A DNA stretch of 64,000 nt, taken from the NCBI GenBank assembly GCA_035079385.1, contig JAVHKY010000030.1, positions 1,860,001-1,924,000 on the forward strand. Reading direction: 5' to 3'. The translations under genes were made by a program, and so were the position numbers. Shown here in pieces: positions 37,626-50,389 of this stretch. Positions within the stretch are counted from its first letter, which is position 1, and each line of letters opens with the position of its first letter. The notes beneath the pieces were generated by a model. It worked only from the letters and a program-made list of their open reading frames with translations, made no database searches and had not been told where the DNA came from. Origin of the DNA: Aspidiotus rigidus (taxonomy: Eukaryota; Arthropoda; Insecta; Hemiptera; Diaspididae).

Positions 37626-38689
37626 CTCACCCCTGCCCAAGCCTGATCCACTTATTGGTCTAATCTCAAATCTCATTCAAACAAGCCAATTCAAATTAAA
37701 GATATGGCCAAGCTCTATAAGCTTCTTCCAATCAACTCACTTGCAGAGAAGAAAATAATCATCACGAATCTCAGAATCAGTCACCCTAGACTTACACGCA
37801 TCTCCCCTTCCTAAAAACAAAGAAAATTCAACATATCTTCTTCTGCCTCGATTAGAAAACTTCGGTAACTCCCCATACTCATCCCTCACAATCACATAGA
37901 AGCACTTCAGATACTCTTCATATGTCCTCAACATCTTTTAATTTCTCCAAAAATGAAATTTCCTCCCCCGCATCTAAACTCAATAACACCATTGAGCTCA
38001 TAGTCCTGACGACAGGTTCTTAGTAGCTCGTTCATTTAAAAAAAAAGATTATACACAAAGGATTGCTGCACTACTACTACTCTAACACACAACATTCATT
38101 CACGACAAGCTCAATACAAACAAGCCTATCTTAACGTCTGTGAAAAGGTAATGCAAATAATGGCTGCAACTACACTAGCAATCTATGTAATCAAAGGCTG
38201 CTCTTTACTCTTCATGATGTAAGCTACTACCTGAGGTGTTATACTATACAAAATATTGGTAGCTTGAGTGTAAATTTGCAAATTTTCTCAAATTAGTTCA
38301 CGCTTTAATTTGAGATTTCTCCAGAAGTAGTCATTGTATCAGAAGTTTTTTCAAATCAAGTGTATCTCAAGAACATCTCATCCAATCGACAAAAACTGCA
38401 GGTGCACAACTTCAGACTATAACTTGACCAAGATTCAAGAAAATCTATCAAGTAGTTGAATCAATACGTTCTTGAATTTTATTTTTATGGTTGTACATAT
38501 TTAAAGGGGTAATGTACTCAAAAGAGAGTACAGAAATCGGTAATGCCGTCGTAGTTATGAAGAAGTTGTCTTATGCCTCCAAAGTGTATGACGTGCTCGA
38601 ACAGTGCGGGGCTAAAAAAGGACCATCTTTTGTTCTCTCAGTTTTGTCAAACAGATGAGAAATCTCATTAACAGTAGTGAAGTTATCAT

Positions 38690-40015
38690 TAAGAGTCCCT
38701 TGACAAAGAGAGGTATTTTGGAATTTAATCATGTTCCTCCCCTCCTTTATGGTTTATGTCCCGATGTGGCCTGTTGTGTTGTTTATATCTTCACCCACTT
38801 ACTCCTTAGCTAAATATATTAAATCTTGTATCGAGTTTGCTCCTCCCTACTCAATAAAGAACTCAATTTTCCTGGCGGATAGGCCGAAGGGCGTAAGTCT
38901 TCCTCCGGGATCGACTTTAGGTTCCTTCGATGTTGTAGGATTATTGCCTCATATCCCCAAGGTCGTCGCTATCCAACATATGGGCGATTTGCTCGTTAAA
39001 TCTGGTGTCCCTCATGAAGGATTGGAGGAATTTTTTTACATTCTGAAGGTAGTTTGATCTCCTATAATTTTTGTAAATTTGGCGAAAAATTTTTGGAGTT
39101 TCCCGAAGGAGTAAGAGTTCTTATTGGTTTTCTCTTGGCCTTGCTTATTTCAGAGGTGTTCATGTCTAAATTTGAGATTGATCTGTGTTCTTTGAGCCAA
39201 GTGTTTCTGAGTCACGTCTATTGTTGACACAGGCACGCAGGCGACGTTTTGTGTGCCTGCAGAACTCCTAAGTAATTTTCTTACATATTAGAATAGCCAA
39301 TACCCTTCCATAAAATTCACTCTGGAAGTTGATGGATGATCAATTAAATTCTTGGATCTGTCCGTCTCTGTTAGAGACGGCATCCATGAGTTTAGAATTT
39401 GTAGGGAAGAAACTTCGACTGATATTGTGATCCATGGGTCGTCTTTATGTCCTTTCAATAGCTTAATTCATCCGCTGACGCATATTCTCTTGAGTCAGGC
39501 TGCTTTCCAGAAAGAACTAGTGATAATTAAACACCTGGATGGCCAGGGTGAATCAAGTTAGGTTGGACATTGATCTCACGGTCCAGAGGAGGCTTACTAG
39601 AAAATGCCTCGACTCTACCACCTTTCTCCCTGGGGATTCACACCTAGATAGTAGAAAACGTTGGATTAGATTTCTTTCCCAAGCAAGTTTTCTTTGCAGT
39701 CGGGCCTTGTCCTCCGCGCTTTTGGATTCCGGCCGGCCTTCTACAATCCAAATACACCGAAAAGTTTATTTGTTAAATTAAAGGACCCTATTCCCATGGT
39801 CAAGAAGAGTGGTGCATACAGCATAGCCTACAATGATTGCCCTGGAGTCTATACAGGGATGACTGGCCGCCAGCTCTAAATTAGAGTGGCTGAACGTACA
39901 AAGTATGAGAGAAGGATAACTTAGGTGAGTGGGCCTTCGCCGATCATTTAATTGAAAGAGACCACAGGTTCACAGAGGGTCTGAAGCCCTCCTCCATAGG
40001 GAGAATTCATATTTT
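38690..40015 (+). mobile_element. Degenerate Penelope-like element
   Basis: In order: the RT start (LLYGLCPDV, then PTYSLAKYIKS, AKNS-like IKNSIFLADR), LPPGSTLGSFDVVGLLPHIP (the LVSFDVVSLFTNVP block), a later RT/thumb part (FLDLSVSVRDG..EFRICREETSTD, LIHPLTHILLS) at 39350-39560, and an endonuclease KKSGAYSIAYN..VYTGMTGRQL at 39800-39880 that matches the GIY-YIG motif. This RT plus GIY-YIG order is diagnostic for Penelope-like elements. The central YADD part is missing and frames shift, so it is dead. A phrase GIMGSPMLFNSLI at 40425-40465 may be a displaced RT piece. Confidence 0.8.
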
Positions 40016-40720
40016 AAATCTTATGCGTGAATTCAAGTTTTTCCAGCAAGGGTCACGCACGTTCCATAGTCGTCAAAGTGACTAATTTTGTAGTTGGGCT
40101 AAGGAGAACATCCTCCTTCTTTCCTGGCCCTATCCACCTCAGAACTCTAACAAGGGAATCTTTTCCAAATTTCCTCTCTTTCTCACTCAAGCCACCAAAT
40201 TGGAAGACGATGAAGAGACGTCAAATACAAATAACATATCTGAAAAAAAAAAAATTATATTTTACAATATTCGTTGGTCAGGAAAGAGCCAAATCTTTCC
40301 TTCACTACAAGAATGAAAGAATCATCATTCTAAATATACAAAGATTATTTTTCTATCAAAGTATTTGCCTTCTAAACTTGATAGTTTTTGAGAAAAATTG
40401 GAAAAAAGGACTTCCAACAAGGGTGGGAATAATGGGTTCACCGATGTTGTTTAATTCACTTATTCACAGTATATCTACTGGTTTAGAGTAAATAAGTCTG
40501 TGAGAGTCCCCACCAGAAATTTGTATTAAGAACATTTAATTATAGAAGCTTTTTTGTGGGCATTGACACTCTAAACAGACTGATGATCAACTCTTTGTTC
40601 TAACACAGTTTTTCTAATACTTAGGTATATCTTACATGCGACTGTGACATTCATTTCAATATTCTATCAATGCTCATCAATTTTGTTCAAAGACCATGTA
40701 TTTATTGGATTTCTTTAGTG

Positions 40721-41990
40721 CTAATTTTGATGACTCCTATGCAAAGGCATTCCATCTGTAACCTGCTCCCGACCTCTTCTTTGAGTGCCAGTTATGAAGT
40801 ACTGTTTTGTCTTACAATTGTCATAACCCGTTGGATGATCACTGTCTCTTGATACAAACCCCTTAAGTTCTCCTCTTGTAACTTTTCTATTATATGCTTC
40901 ACAATCTAGACATTTTTCATCTGCAGAAGGTGGAGATCGACGTGGCACTCTACACTTGTCTGATGTATGTCCGAGAAGATGACATTTAAGGCAACGATTC
41001 ACTTGCCTTGAAGTATCTATACTGTATGTGCTTCCTCGGATTCGGATATACAAAGTTTTTCTCATTTCTTCTAGTAAGCTATCTGAAACCTCGAGCACAA
41101 TATCTTTTGTATATGAGGAAGTTACAAAACTTATTTTTCTTGGTAATTCTTTAAATTGCTTCAATACACTTTGTTTAACTTCTTTGATTGTTAAATCAAT
41201 TGGTAAATCTTTAATACGTGCTATTTGTAAACTACAGTAGACTCCCATGTTTGTTTCAACATAAAATTTTTCTGAGTTATCAACTATTTTTTTGAATACC
41301 ATCTTTTTCCTCAAAGTATTGAAATTAAGCAGAGTAGCGCCTGAAGGTAAATATATAATTTTCATTATTCCAAAATCTGCTGCTTTAGCACCCTTAGGGA
41401 GAAGTTCTCTCAGCACACAAATTGTGCCAGTCTTAGGTATGACTATCAATGATATGGATTCTTCTAAAGATGGATTGGTAGGATTTTCTATCTGCTCTTT
41501 TTGTTTATTGTTGAAGTGAAACTGATTGTCAGTATCATCCACCATAGAATTTTTCTTATCTTTGACAACTTCATCAAGGACCTGTGTAGAGGTAGTTTCA
41601 GCAGAATCTTGCGGGAATTTTTTGTCCGAAACTAATGTGCGAAGAAAGTTTTCTATATCCACCTTTGTCCTAGCACTCTCATATTGACTCAGAGCAAATA
41701 AAAGATTTTGTTTGACCAATTCCTCAATAAACTCAAAGACAGTTGGGTTTATAGTCAATGGAAGTTTGTGTGAGAGCGTTGGATTCGATAACTTTGAATC
41801 ATCATTGTCACTTAATTTTATTAGCTGTTGGAGATTTTTCTGTGTTTCTTTCAAAACCGCCAAACCTATTTCACTAAAGTTATCTTTTTCTTCAGTCAAC
41901 ATCTTGCTAATGTTTTGATCAACAGCTTTTTTGATTGCTTCAAAAATAGATTCATCCAATACCATATTCTTTGTTACATTTGAGATATAC
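40721..41990 (-). CDS. Gag-like double zinc-knuckle protein, one module
   Basis: Smallest member of the family. The exon starts at 41990 after TCACTTCTAAG|G, leaves the same phase as the larger genes, and encodes about 422 residues; the initiating exon is not found. Order: helical motif VLDESIFEAIKKAVDQN, a second diverged copy at PTVFEFIEELVKQN, acidic linker, then one module with LIVIPKTG..VLRELLPKG, a second RRM-like stretch DLPIDLTIKEVKQSVLKQF, CLKCHLLGHTSDKC, CLDC 13 residues on, and HPTGYDNCKTKQYFI. The C-terminus is short and basic. Residues that would bind zinc are all present. Likely role, by analogy only, is nucleic-acid binding. Confidence 0.8.
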
Positions 41991-44390
41991 CTTAGAAGTG
42001 ATAAAAAATTGCGAATTAAAACTATCTGCACTACTGAATTAGAATAGATTACTTTGCTTACTCGCCATCATTATTTTCACGTTTTGATTTCCTGGAATAT
42101 ATAATATTCATAAATGTTGTAAGCGAAATCTTCTTAAGAGTTGGTCTTACATCATGGGATTTTGACTTACTCTTCATGGGAAGCCACAACGTAAGCAGAA
42201 AGGTAATGAAAAATAACAATTTGAAAAAAGTTCATTTCATTTCTTTCTTGAGATTTGAATTTCAAAAAAGTACTTATCTAATAGCAGAGCAGATGCTAGA
42301 CTTTGTTAACTTTTTATGTTTGTTTCATTGTATGCTTCAGTTGCATACCAATCGTTCAAATACAAAGTATTACAAAACATGTTCATCACGATTGAGGAAA
42401 GAAAAGAAAAAAAATAATACAAATATTTCTACTGGCTACTCCAACCAGAATTTCAGGGGAATTTTTTGTTTTGGAAAATTTACGAACACCATTAGAGAAT
42501 GACCAGACTCGAAAATGTACTGGTGAGTATTTGTTCTTCTGTGAAGGTGACGCTTGATAGGTTCTCGGTTCAAGGAGCAAAGTTGTGCTTAGCTCTCGCT
42601 GTCTCTTCCTCTCTTCCTCCTTTTTTTCGGGTCAGTTCGGCTAGCTTCTTCTTGATCTACGCTTCCGCTCGTTTTTCCACATAGTTCTCACCTATTTTTT
42701 CCCTTTCCTCCTTTTTCGAACATGATTTCTTCGAATTCTAAGGGGTGCGATGGAAATATTGATCATACAGTAAACCATTCAGCCTGCTGATTTTCTTCTA
42801 GAGTTCATTAATTTCATTCTTCACTCTCAATAACCTTTCGGCTTGCATCTTGATACGTTGCACTGCTGCACTGTTTCCTGGTAGCCTGATAGTCACATAC
42901 TTGGGATCAATGCCTCGTCTCAAGCATTTGTTATTAAACCAAATCTTCACGTGTATCACTCTTAGTTTAGCCTTGGTCTTCAGAAACATGAAAACCCCGT
43001 CAACCATGTCCGGTGCGTTATTATTGGAACTCAATACGAGTTCATTTCTTTTTTACGTTAATTCTGCTTAGATGGAGCAATGCCCCCGGAATTCTGACCA
43101 GGAGCACCGCCTTGCCTCCCTTTTCCACCATCCATGAAGGCCACAGTTCTTATGAACTGTGGAACTTTTTTTGTCACGTAAGCTAAAGGAAATAAAACGG
43201 ACAAGAAAATACCACAGAAAAGGAAGACTTCACCCAAAAAAGAAAGAAAGAAAGAAAAATTAGCCAAAGTGTCACTGCACCAAAAATCTTTCCTTAAAAA
43301 AAAAAAAAACCTCCCAATACAGCAAAAATTGAAGGTTGAGTTTCATGTCTAATATTAGTTTTATCATGAAAAAATTGGAGGGATGATCTAGAAAGATAGG
43401 TTCCCTTTCCTCCCTTGTTGATCTAGTTCCAATATGCCTAGGTTGAGATCCATTTGGATCACTAGCCCACCTTCGTTGGCTTCGACTTTATGGCAGGAAA
43501 GAGTGTTTCGGTGCTTTGATATTTGCTAATTAACTATTTCGTGCAAACAGATACTTCATTAGGTCTCGCGGAGGGGTGACACTAATTTTCGAAATACGAG
43601 TGAGCTTCAAGGGTCAAGGAAAGACAGGAAATTTGTTAAAAATCATTTAAGGTTGAAATTAATTTGAGTTTCATCGCACCTGCGATTTTCACTTCTGTCA
43701 AGAAAATTTCATGCTATTTCCAGTTTAGAAGTAACGAGTACTCTGTCCTTGAAGGAACTTTGAATTGAAAAAAAAAAAAAAAACTTATCGGCATGAGTAA
43801 GAAATAAGCAACCTCATCTTACGTTTTTGGACAGAAATTACTACCAGGCAAATTTGTGAATAGAAACAAAGTTTGATTATTTTGTATCGTCACGTTTTAT
43901 TTATGCGATCGTAGGAAACGCCTGCATGTTTACTCCACGTCGGAGTGTTCCTCTTTCTTGTTTAATATGAATAGCCGTAATTTGAAGGAACGGATTCGTT
44001 TAATTGTCTACCCTTTGTTTTTTCATTAGTAGGTACTTATTATACAGCTCTTCCACGAAAAATAATTTTGTACTGAAATAAAATATAATTTTGCAGTGAT
44101 AATTAGCGTATGACTTGGTGATAATTGAAATTACGATAACATTTTTCATCATATTATGGCGGCCATGTGTTGTAGACGGTAAGTTAAAATTATTTTAGCC
44201 GGTTCGCACGCGTACATCGTCAATAAGGGCTTCTTGATTACGTAGTGGGGCCGTCCATATCGTCTTCTCGGAGAGCTGAAGTTTTTGCTTGATATTATTA
44301 AGAAAGCTTCGTATTTTCCTCCCTCTCCCCCTCATTCGACTACGTCAATTTCAACTAAACCATAAGAGAACTGATAATAAATTTTTTAGA
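41991..44390. other. Intergenic DNA upstream of first DUF229 gene
   Basis: Upstream of both the 40721-41990 gene (minus) and the 44391-48170 gene (plus), so it should hold both promoters, but no motif is callable. It includes a possible Penelope N-terminal fragment (42798-43034) and an AAAGAAAG tract near 43242. Little else recognised. Confidence 0.4.
42798..43034 (-). mobile_element. Possible Penelope-like element N-terminal fragment
   Basis: The frame contains KLRVIHVKIWFNNKCLRRG, IDPKYVTIRL and a helical QAERLLRVKNEINEL. The order and spacing resemble the short helical region ahead of Penelope RT domains. The match is weak. Confidence 0.35.
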
Positions 44391-47300
44391 ATGCTCGCAA
44401 AAATTAAGACTGCAATCCATATTATATTGGTTCTCCTACATTTAAGTTTGGCCGTTCTCGCTGGTGCGTTTTGAGATGTATCTTGCCGATTCATAAACCT
44501 CTGTCAATGTAAGTTAGTACCTATTTCATTCTAATTATTATTTTTCTAGATGATGACTCTATTGATTACGATTCCGAAGAGCTGACAACAGATTTTTCAA
44601 ACGATTCCTTCTCTGGCTGGCTGATAAATCAACGAGGTTGTCGTTTACCGGACCTAGAAGTGCATAGTGATGATGTGATGAAATATTATGGCAACGAACC
44701 TAATTTTAATTGCCAGTCAAACAACATCTCTTCGTCACCTTTATTCACGGAGGATATCCGATTTTTAAACTTCAATGCTTCTGCATTGAGTTCCCTCGAA
44801 AGTAGAAATATTTTCTGCGTTTACTCTACCTTTGAACGAGTTGAAGGTGCTGAGGACAAGGTCAAGTAAGTTTCACTGTAAAACATCATCGTTCGCATTT
44901 TATAGTTTATCAAGCATGTATAACAGTCCGAGTGCTGGAGATATAAAGAAAAATATCATAAGAGGAATTAGGTTTGAAGATTTGCAGTCAGTGTCGTCAG
45001 ACAACAGAGAACGAACCTGCCATCAGTATCATCAGGGCACATTCCTCGGAAGATTGTTCGCGGTATGTACGACCTTGACCTCATTAGGAGCTGGGAAAAC
45101 TCTCTAGCAGTGGAAAGGGACTTGAAGAAAGTTTGACCCCGGAGGAACTCAGAGTCGATGACCTCTTGGAATCAAGACTTACATGCTCCTTCAAGAGTGA
45201 AGGTCTAGTCGATCCTTTCATACCTGTAACAATATTTTTTTCTAACTAGAATGGGCTTGTGACTTAAGGATTACATACCTACTTTTCAACTTTACTTTGC
45301 TAGTCTGGACTCCTTCATATTCTTTATTTTTTTTTTAAATTTCCCACAGATATTCCTGTACAAAACCACTGAAATTAGATGCACCGAATGAAATAACAGA
45401 CGAATTCATCCGAGTAACTTGTAATGATACAGACAGTGGACAACTCATTTACAAAGACTATTTTGCATTTCTACCTCTGAAAGCGGAGACTGAAAAACGA
45501 TGCGACGAAGTCAATACAAAGAGTGCTGGTGAAGAGCCGTCACTGAACACTTTGATCATTGGTCTTGACACTATTTCGCGTCTGCAGTTCCACCGCCATT
45601 TCCTTCGATCTGCCAAGTTCATGAAAGAGAACCTAAATGCCATAGAAATGTTAGGGTACCATATAGTAGCTGAGAATACTTTCCCTAATTTGGCATCTCT
45701 ACTGACTGGTTTATCCGCTGACCAAGTGGATCGCGTTTGTCTACGCAAGAATAAACAATTGGTGGATTCTTGTCCACTCATTTGGAATAAATTCCAGAGC
45801 AAAGGATTCAGGTAGGTATATCTGTAAAGTAGATTCTGTAGCTTAAAAGCGCTGGCAAAAACGCACATCCTTTTCACTGTATGAGTTATGTATCTATGCA
45901 TTTTTAACAGGGAACCTGTTTCATCGGGGTGGGGGTTCTTTGACTTTATATTATGTGGACTGCACTAAGCAATAAAGTATACGGTTCAACATCTACGGTA
46001 AGGAGGAGTGGTGCGACTGTGTTACGCTTACGACGTTTGTGTATAAAATATAGTCAGCGAATACCACGTTTCTGGTTGGAAGGAAAGATGGACGTGTATA
46101 TTTTAAATGCTCGTGGTTTTCGCCAAATCTTATCACATCTGTGGACGCTTTTTCAGTCGTTTTATATATGTTAGCGCAGTCCACATAATATATAGTCAAA
46201 GGTCTTTTTCGGAAAAAATATCCACTGTCCGGCCGGCAACCTCAAGGTCGTTTAGAGGTGGACCTTCTTTCATATATAACTCGGAGGTCGAAATTTTGGA
46301 TAGTCCCTTACCTATCATAGCTTGAAGACCAACATTTTTAACAGGGAACCGTTTTATTGGGATGGGGGTCGGGAAATATCCGCCGTCCATCCTGCGGGCA
46401 AAGCTCGGAGCTCAAAAATCTTCCAAGTCCCCCTCCTATCATAAAATGTATGGAGTCTTGGGAATGGAGCCTGTGACGTCAGTAGATAAGATATGCATAT
46501 TTTGCGCCAGTGTGCGCCAGCCTCATTTTAACAGGGAACCTCTTTTATGTTTTTTTTTTTTTGAGAAGTTCGCCGTGCACCGTCCGGCAAAAAATTTGGA
46601 AAAAGATCAGTGTTTTGCAAATTGTCTCATATCATAAATAGCTCCAAAGTCCAGGCGTGTGACGTCACAATCTACATTTTTCAGATCCCACGTGCCGTGA
46701 AATTCAATAAAAATAAAGCTTGCCTTATTTATCAAGACCATCCTGTTAAATAATTTTACATCTATAAAACACGTTCCTTGCCACCTCTCGTTCAACTCCG
46801 TTAAATAACCCATGAGTTTTATTTTCTAAGTCCTTCTCCTATTATATACAACTTGGAGGGCGGGGCCTGTGACGTCATAGGATAACCTCGTGACGTCACA
46901 ATCTGATGACGTCATAGATCAGTTTTTTCAGGTCTCGTCTTATCCTATATAGCTTGTGGGTGGGGCCTGTGACATGACAGTTTGATGACGTCATAGATCA
47001 GTTTTTTTTTTCAAGTTCCCCTCCTATTATATATAGCTCCGAAGTCCAATCCTGTGACCACACAACTTGATGAGGTCAAAGGTCACCCTTGTCACGTCAG
47101 AATCTTATGATGCCATAGATTCTCCATAAAACAGGTTTCCTGCCACCCCTCACTCGTTCAACTCCGTTAAAGAACTCGTGAGTTTTTAATTTCATTATTG
47201 GGTTTGGTGAAGTCAACCATTGCTATAGGCAGAGTTAAAAACTGAACTTTGATTTATAACCTTCTCTCAGTTTCGATCAATTTTATTTTGATAAAGATAT

Positions 47301-48170
47301 AACAGATTAAATATTCTACCTATCTTAATGATTTGATTTGAATGTAATTTTCGCAGAACTGTCTTCGTTGAAGACGCCCCCAAAGTAGCGATTTTCAATT
47401 ACGGTGCTAAAGGCTTCCAGCGGCAACCAACAGATTATTATGTACGTCCCATGTACCTTCAGTATGAGGATGATGTTGGCCACGACAACATCGGTTGCGG
47501 ATATAGATGTCTCGGGCCACGGTCTAGTTTATCGTTCCTTTTGAATCATGCTGAGAAAACAGCTCGAGTTTTTCGGGACAAGAAATATTTTGGATTTCAT
47601 TGGAGTTGTTCGGCCACACACGATACTTTCAACATTCCCGCTACAGTCGACGATACGGTTTATCAATTTTTGGAGACGTTGAACAGCGAGAATTTGTTGA
47701 ATAACACGCTTCTCGTTTTGATGGCCGATCACGGGCCCAGAATTCTGAGTAGAACCACCTTCATCAATTCTAGACAGGGATTCTACGAGAAGCGTTTGCC
47801 CCTGATGATGTTTGTATTCCCAGATTGGTTCAAAGGGAAGTATCCTGTCGCGATTGCCAATCTGCGTCGGAACGCTCACATGCTTACCACTGTTTACGAT
47901 TTGCATCATACTTTACACGATCTGACGAATTTGAACACTTTAGAGTCGGAAACCCTACAAAAGCGATTCGACAAAGAAAGAGGAACTGAAGATGCTCAGG
48001 GACGCAGCTTATTTTTGCCCATTTCAACTAATCGCAATTGTTATCAAGCCCGGATTCCGTCGGAGCATTGTGCTTGTCCTGGATATTTCATGCATACAAA
48101 TCCAGAGTCGGTTCCTGAGACCGAAACGTCGTCCCCAGAAACTCATTCAGAAAATTGTCTCTTGTCATAA
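44391..48170 (+). CDS. DUF229 sulfatase-fold secreted protein, copy A
   Basis: Exons 44391-44463, 44550-44865, 45350-45811 and 47357-48170 (stop 48168-48170), all GT-AG with consistent phases, encode 554 residues. The start gives a signal peptide (IILVLLHLSLAVLAG). The family (DUF229, alkaline-phosphatase/sulfatase fold, function unknown) is recognised by LIIGLDTISRLQFHRHF, GYHIVAENTFPNLASLLTG, PLIWNKFQSKGF, VFVEDAPKVAIFNY, YFGFHWSCSATHD, LMADHGPRI and VFPDWFKGKYP. The metal-site Asp and the DHG pair typical of the fold are present. An Asn-rich set of NxS/T sites fits an extracellular or luminal protein. A paralogue follows at 51923-54457. Intron 3 is 1.5 kb and filled with repeats. Confidence 0.92.
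45938..46201. mobile_element. 264-bp MITE in DUF229 copy A intron 3
   Basis: The left end CTTTGACTTTATATTATGTG plus GACTGCACTA pairs with the right end, whose reverse complement is CTTTGACTATATATTATGTG plus GACTGCGCTA. That is about 30 bp of inverted repeat with two mismatches. No coding capacity. Confidence 0.8.
46204..47170. repeat. Repeat block with CRE-like palindromes in the same intron
   Basis: Contains several copies of TTTAACAGGGAACC (for example 46325 and 46533) and at 46475-47100 many TGACGTCA-type octamers: CTGTGACGTCAGTAG, GTGTGACGTCACAATC, GTGACGTCATAGG, CGTGACGTCACAATC and twice GATGACGTCATAGATCAG. The same phrases occur at 4310-4360 and 5265-5295, so they belong to a dispersed repeat, not to this gene. 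Confidence 0.65.
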
Positions 48171-48242
48171 TTTAAAGCGTAAGACGTCAAGTTCCACTAT
48201 TATGTTGTTATTTTTGTATTAATTACCTATTAAATCATTTAT

Positions 48243-48248
48243 AATAAA
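48243..48248 (+). terminator. Polyadenylation signal AATAAA, DUF229 copy A
   Basis: AATAAA about 73 bases after the stop codon, at a normal distance for a short 3' UTR. Confidence 0.55.
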
Positions 48249-48299
48249 TAATACAGGTATTTCATATCTTCGTTTCCTCCTGTCCTATACTCTCGGAAT

Positions 48300-49630
48300 T
48301 TGTGTCCTTACGGTTGTAGAATCTTCACTTCCCAAATGACCTTGACCAACATTGAAGACTTACAGGAGGTCTCTGGCAGCTTCTGCGCACCACGCAGATG
48401 TTTGTTATTGTAGGGCTCTTCGCTTATATACCATAATTATAGTGCATACTCGTTTGCCCAATATTCTTATCGTAATGGTACTTGCTTTGCATTGGTCTTA
48501 AGGCAGTGGCGAATCCTCACTTCTTTTTGGTACATCGCATGATTTGAAATTTGTGATTGCCCTCTTTTTTTTTTTTTTTTAGTTATCTTTAAATAACTTG
48601 GGAACGACGCGATTCCGAAGAATAATTAGGAGAACAAAATTTGTAAAGCGTGAAATTTCCTATAATTTATGTATTGATTCAGATTGATTTAAAAATCATA
48701 GGAAAGAGCTGAAAGTAGTCAAATTAATACGTTCTTGTATTTTACAATTATGGTTGATCATATTGATACAAAAGTTGTACCTTCCTCTTACTGACTTTAT
48801 CTATAACTAGGTTTCCTTGAATTCACAATACCAAATCATAAATAACTCATCATAAAACGACGGCTTCCTTAACGAAATTAAACGAAGAACGCAGGGAACC
48901 TGTTTTATGAGTCAAACGGCATTTGGTATTGAAAATTAAAGGAAGCCTAGACCTAGATAAAGCTAGTATAAAGAAGGCCTAGACCTACTATAAGCCTAGT
49001 ATAATATAGTTTGAGAGTCTAAATATTTCTCGAATCTCGAGCTATATATGATAGCTCATAGTCGAAATTTTTTCCAAATCCCCCTCCTATCATCTATTCT
49101 ATTCTATTTATTATATAAAGAGAAGTTGCAAAATTGCAAATCCATTTAACTTTATTCCTATTTCACCTACGAACTTGGAATTTGTTTCCATTGCATTAGC
49201 TTGCCTAGGAGAAGGTTTATGCGTAATAAATTTGAAGTTACGAAATCAGGTGAATGGCGTGTAGTATATATCTTTGTACTTGGCGGGGGGGGGGGGGGTC
49301 ATGAATGATTCAAGAGATGAAAAATCTGTATCATTCATTAATTTATTGGTTGAAAATGCTAAGCAATCATTTTTGTTGACATTCATCGAAAATTAATATG
49401 TGCTAGGCAATCATTTTTGGAAAATGGTTCTTTTTAACCGGAGAAGTTTTGAATACCCGTACTATGAGTAATCGAATAGTGTAGGGTTACGATAAAGATT
49501 TTGCTTAGCAATTATCTGAAGAATTGGTGGTTGTCTTTCATTATTTCAAATACTAAGAAAAGAAAAACAATTCACGTCAATTTCGAAAATTCAATATCGA
49601 AGTCACGGATGTCTCACTTTATTGGAATCT
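48300..49630. other. Intergenic DNA between the DUF229 genes, first part
   Basis: Nothing coding. Includes a copy of repeat R-A at 48860-49090 (GACGGCTTCCTTAACGAAAT onward) and a poly-G run at about 49286-49298. Confidence 0.5.
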
Positions 49631-49637
49631 AATTGGA

Positions 49638-50319
49638 ATGCCAAAACGCAAGAATGCAAATCTAGGGCGGTTGACGAACAAAGGGAAGAGGGCTCGTGTC
49701 AAATCCGAAATTTTGACATCAGAAAATAATGTGGAAAATGATTGTCAGAACGAAAATAGTCCATTCATTAGGTACATTATTGAGAAAGAATATACCAGTA
49801 TAAGTTCAATTGGGAATCTGGCAATTACGTGCACATTTTGTGATGGAAAATTATTTGAAACTGAAAATCGAAATTTCTGTTGCGGGAGTGGTAAGATTAA
49901 GTTACCTGATTTACCTACCCTCAGTGCCGGATCTTCTTCAAAAACTATTAGACGGAAGGGATAATAGATCTTCTCATTTTCTTAATAATTTGTGTAAATA
50001 CAACAATGCGATTTCAATGACTTCTTTCGGGTGTAATGAAGTTCCAAACATATTTACAACTTTCAAAAGTTTTGGTGTATCGTTATATAGGAAGTTATCT
50101 ACCTCCTCCAAGAATCCACAAGAAATGACAAATTTTTCAGCATACCCCCAGAAAGAAGAATGTGCAAAGGATCTTCTAAAAAGACGGCATCCAACTATCA
50201 GAGAAGATATTAAGAACGAGATTGAAAGTGTAAAACAAAATATCAACGATAAAAAAAATGAAATTGAAAAATTGGAAATTAAAAGAATTAGATTAGAAAT
50301 TGAACTAAAAGAATACTAA
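49638..50319 (+). pseudogene. Frameshifted Helitron helicase-like fragment
   Basis: Frame one (49638-49964) begins MPKRKNANLGR and reaches NFCCGSGKIKLPDLP, the FCC.NGKV.LP.L block of the Helitron-like N-terminal domain. After a shift, frame two (49810-50319) continues LLQKLLDG, SSHFLNNLCKYNNAISM and SFG, matching LL.G....FL.NIR.YN.A..MASLG. The end diverges into a Lys/Glu-rich coiled coil and stop. It may be an old Helitron piece or a degraded captured gene. Confidence 0.65.
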
Positions 50320-50389
50320 TGATAAATAAATAAGTATCAAGAATTTTGAAAATAATTTGAAATTTTATAATATTTAGCGGGCTTACGGC

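Noticed and set aside
40027..40491. 154-codon plus-strand frame after the Penelope-like element
   Set aside because: Crosses a poly-A tract and has only one short RT-like phrase; treated as possible debris, not a gene.
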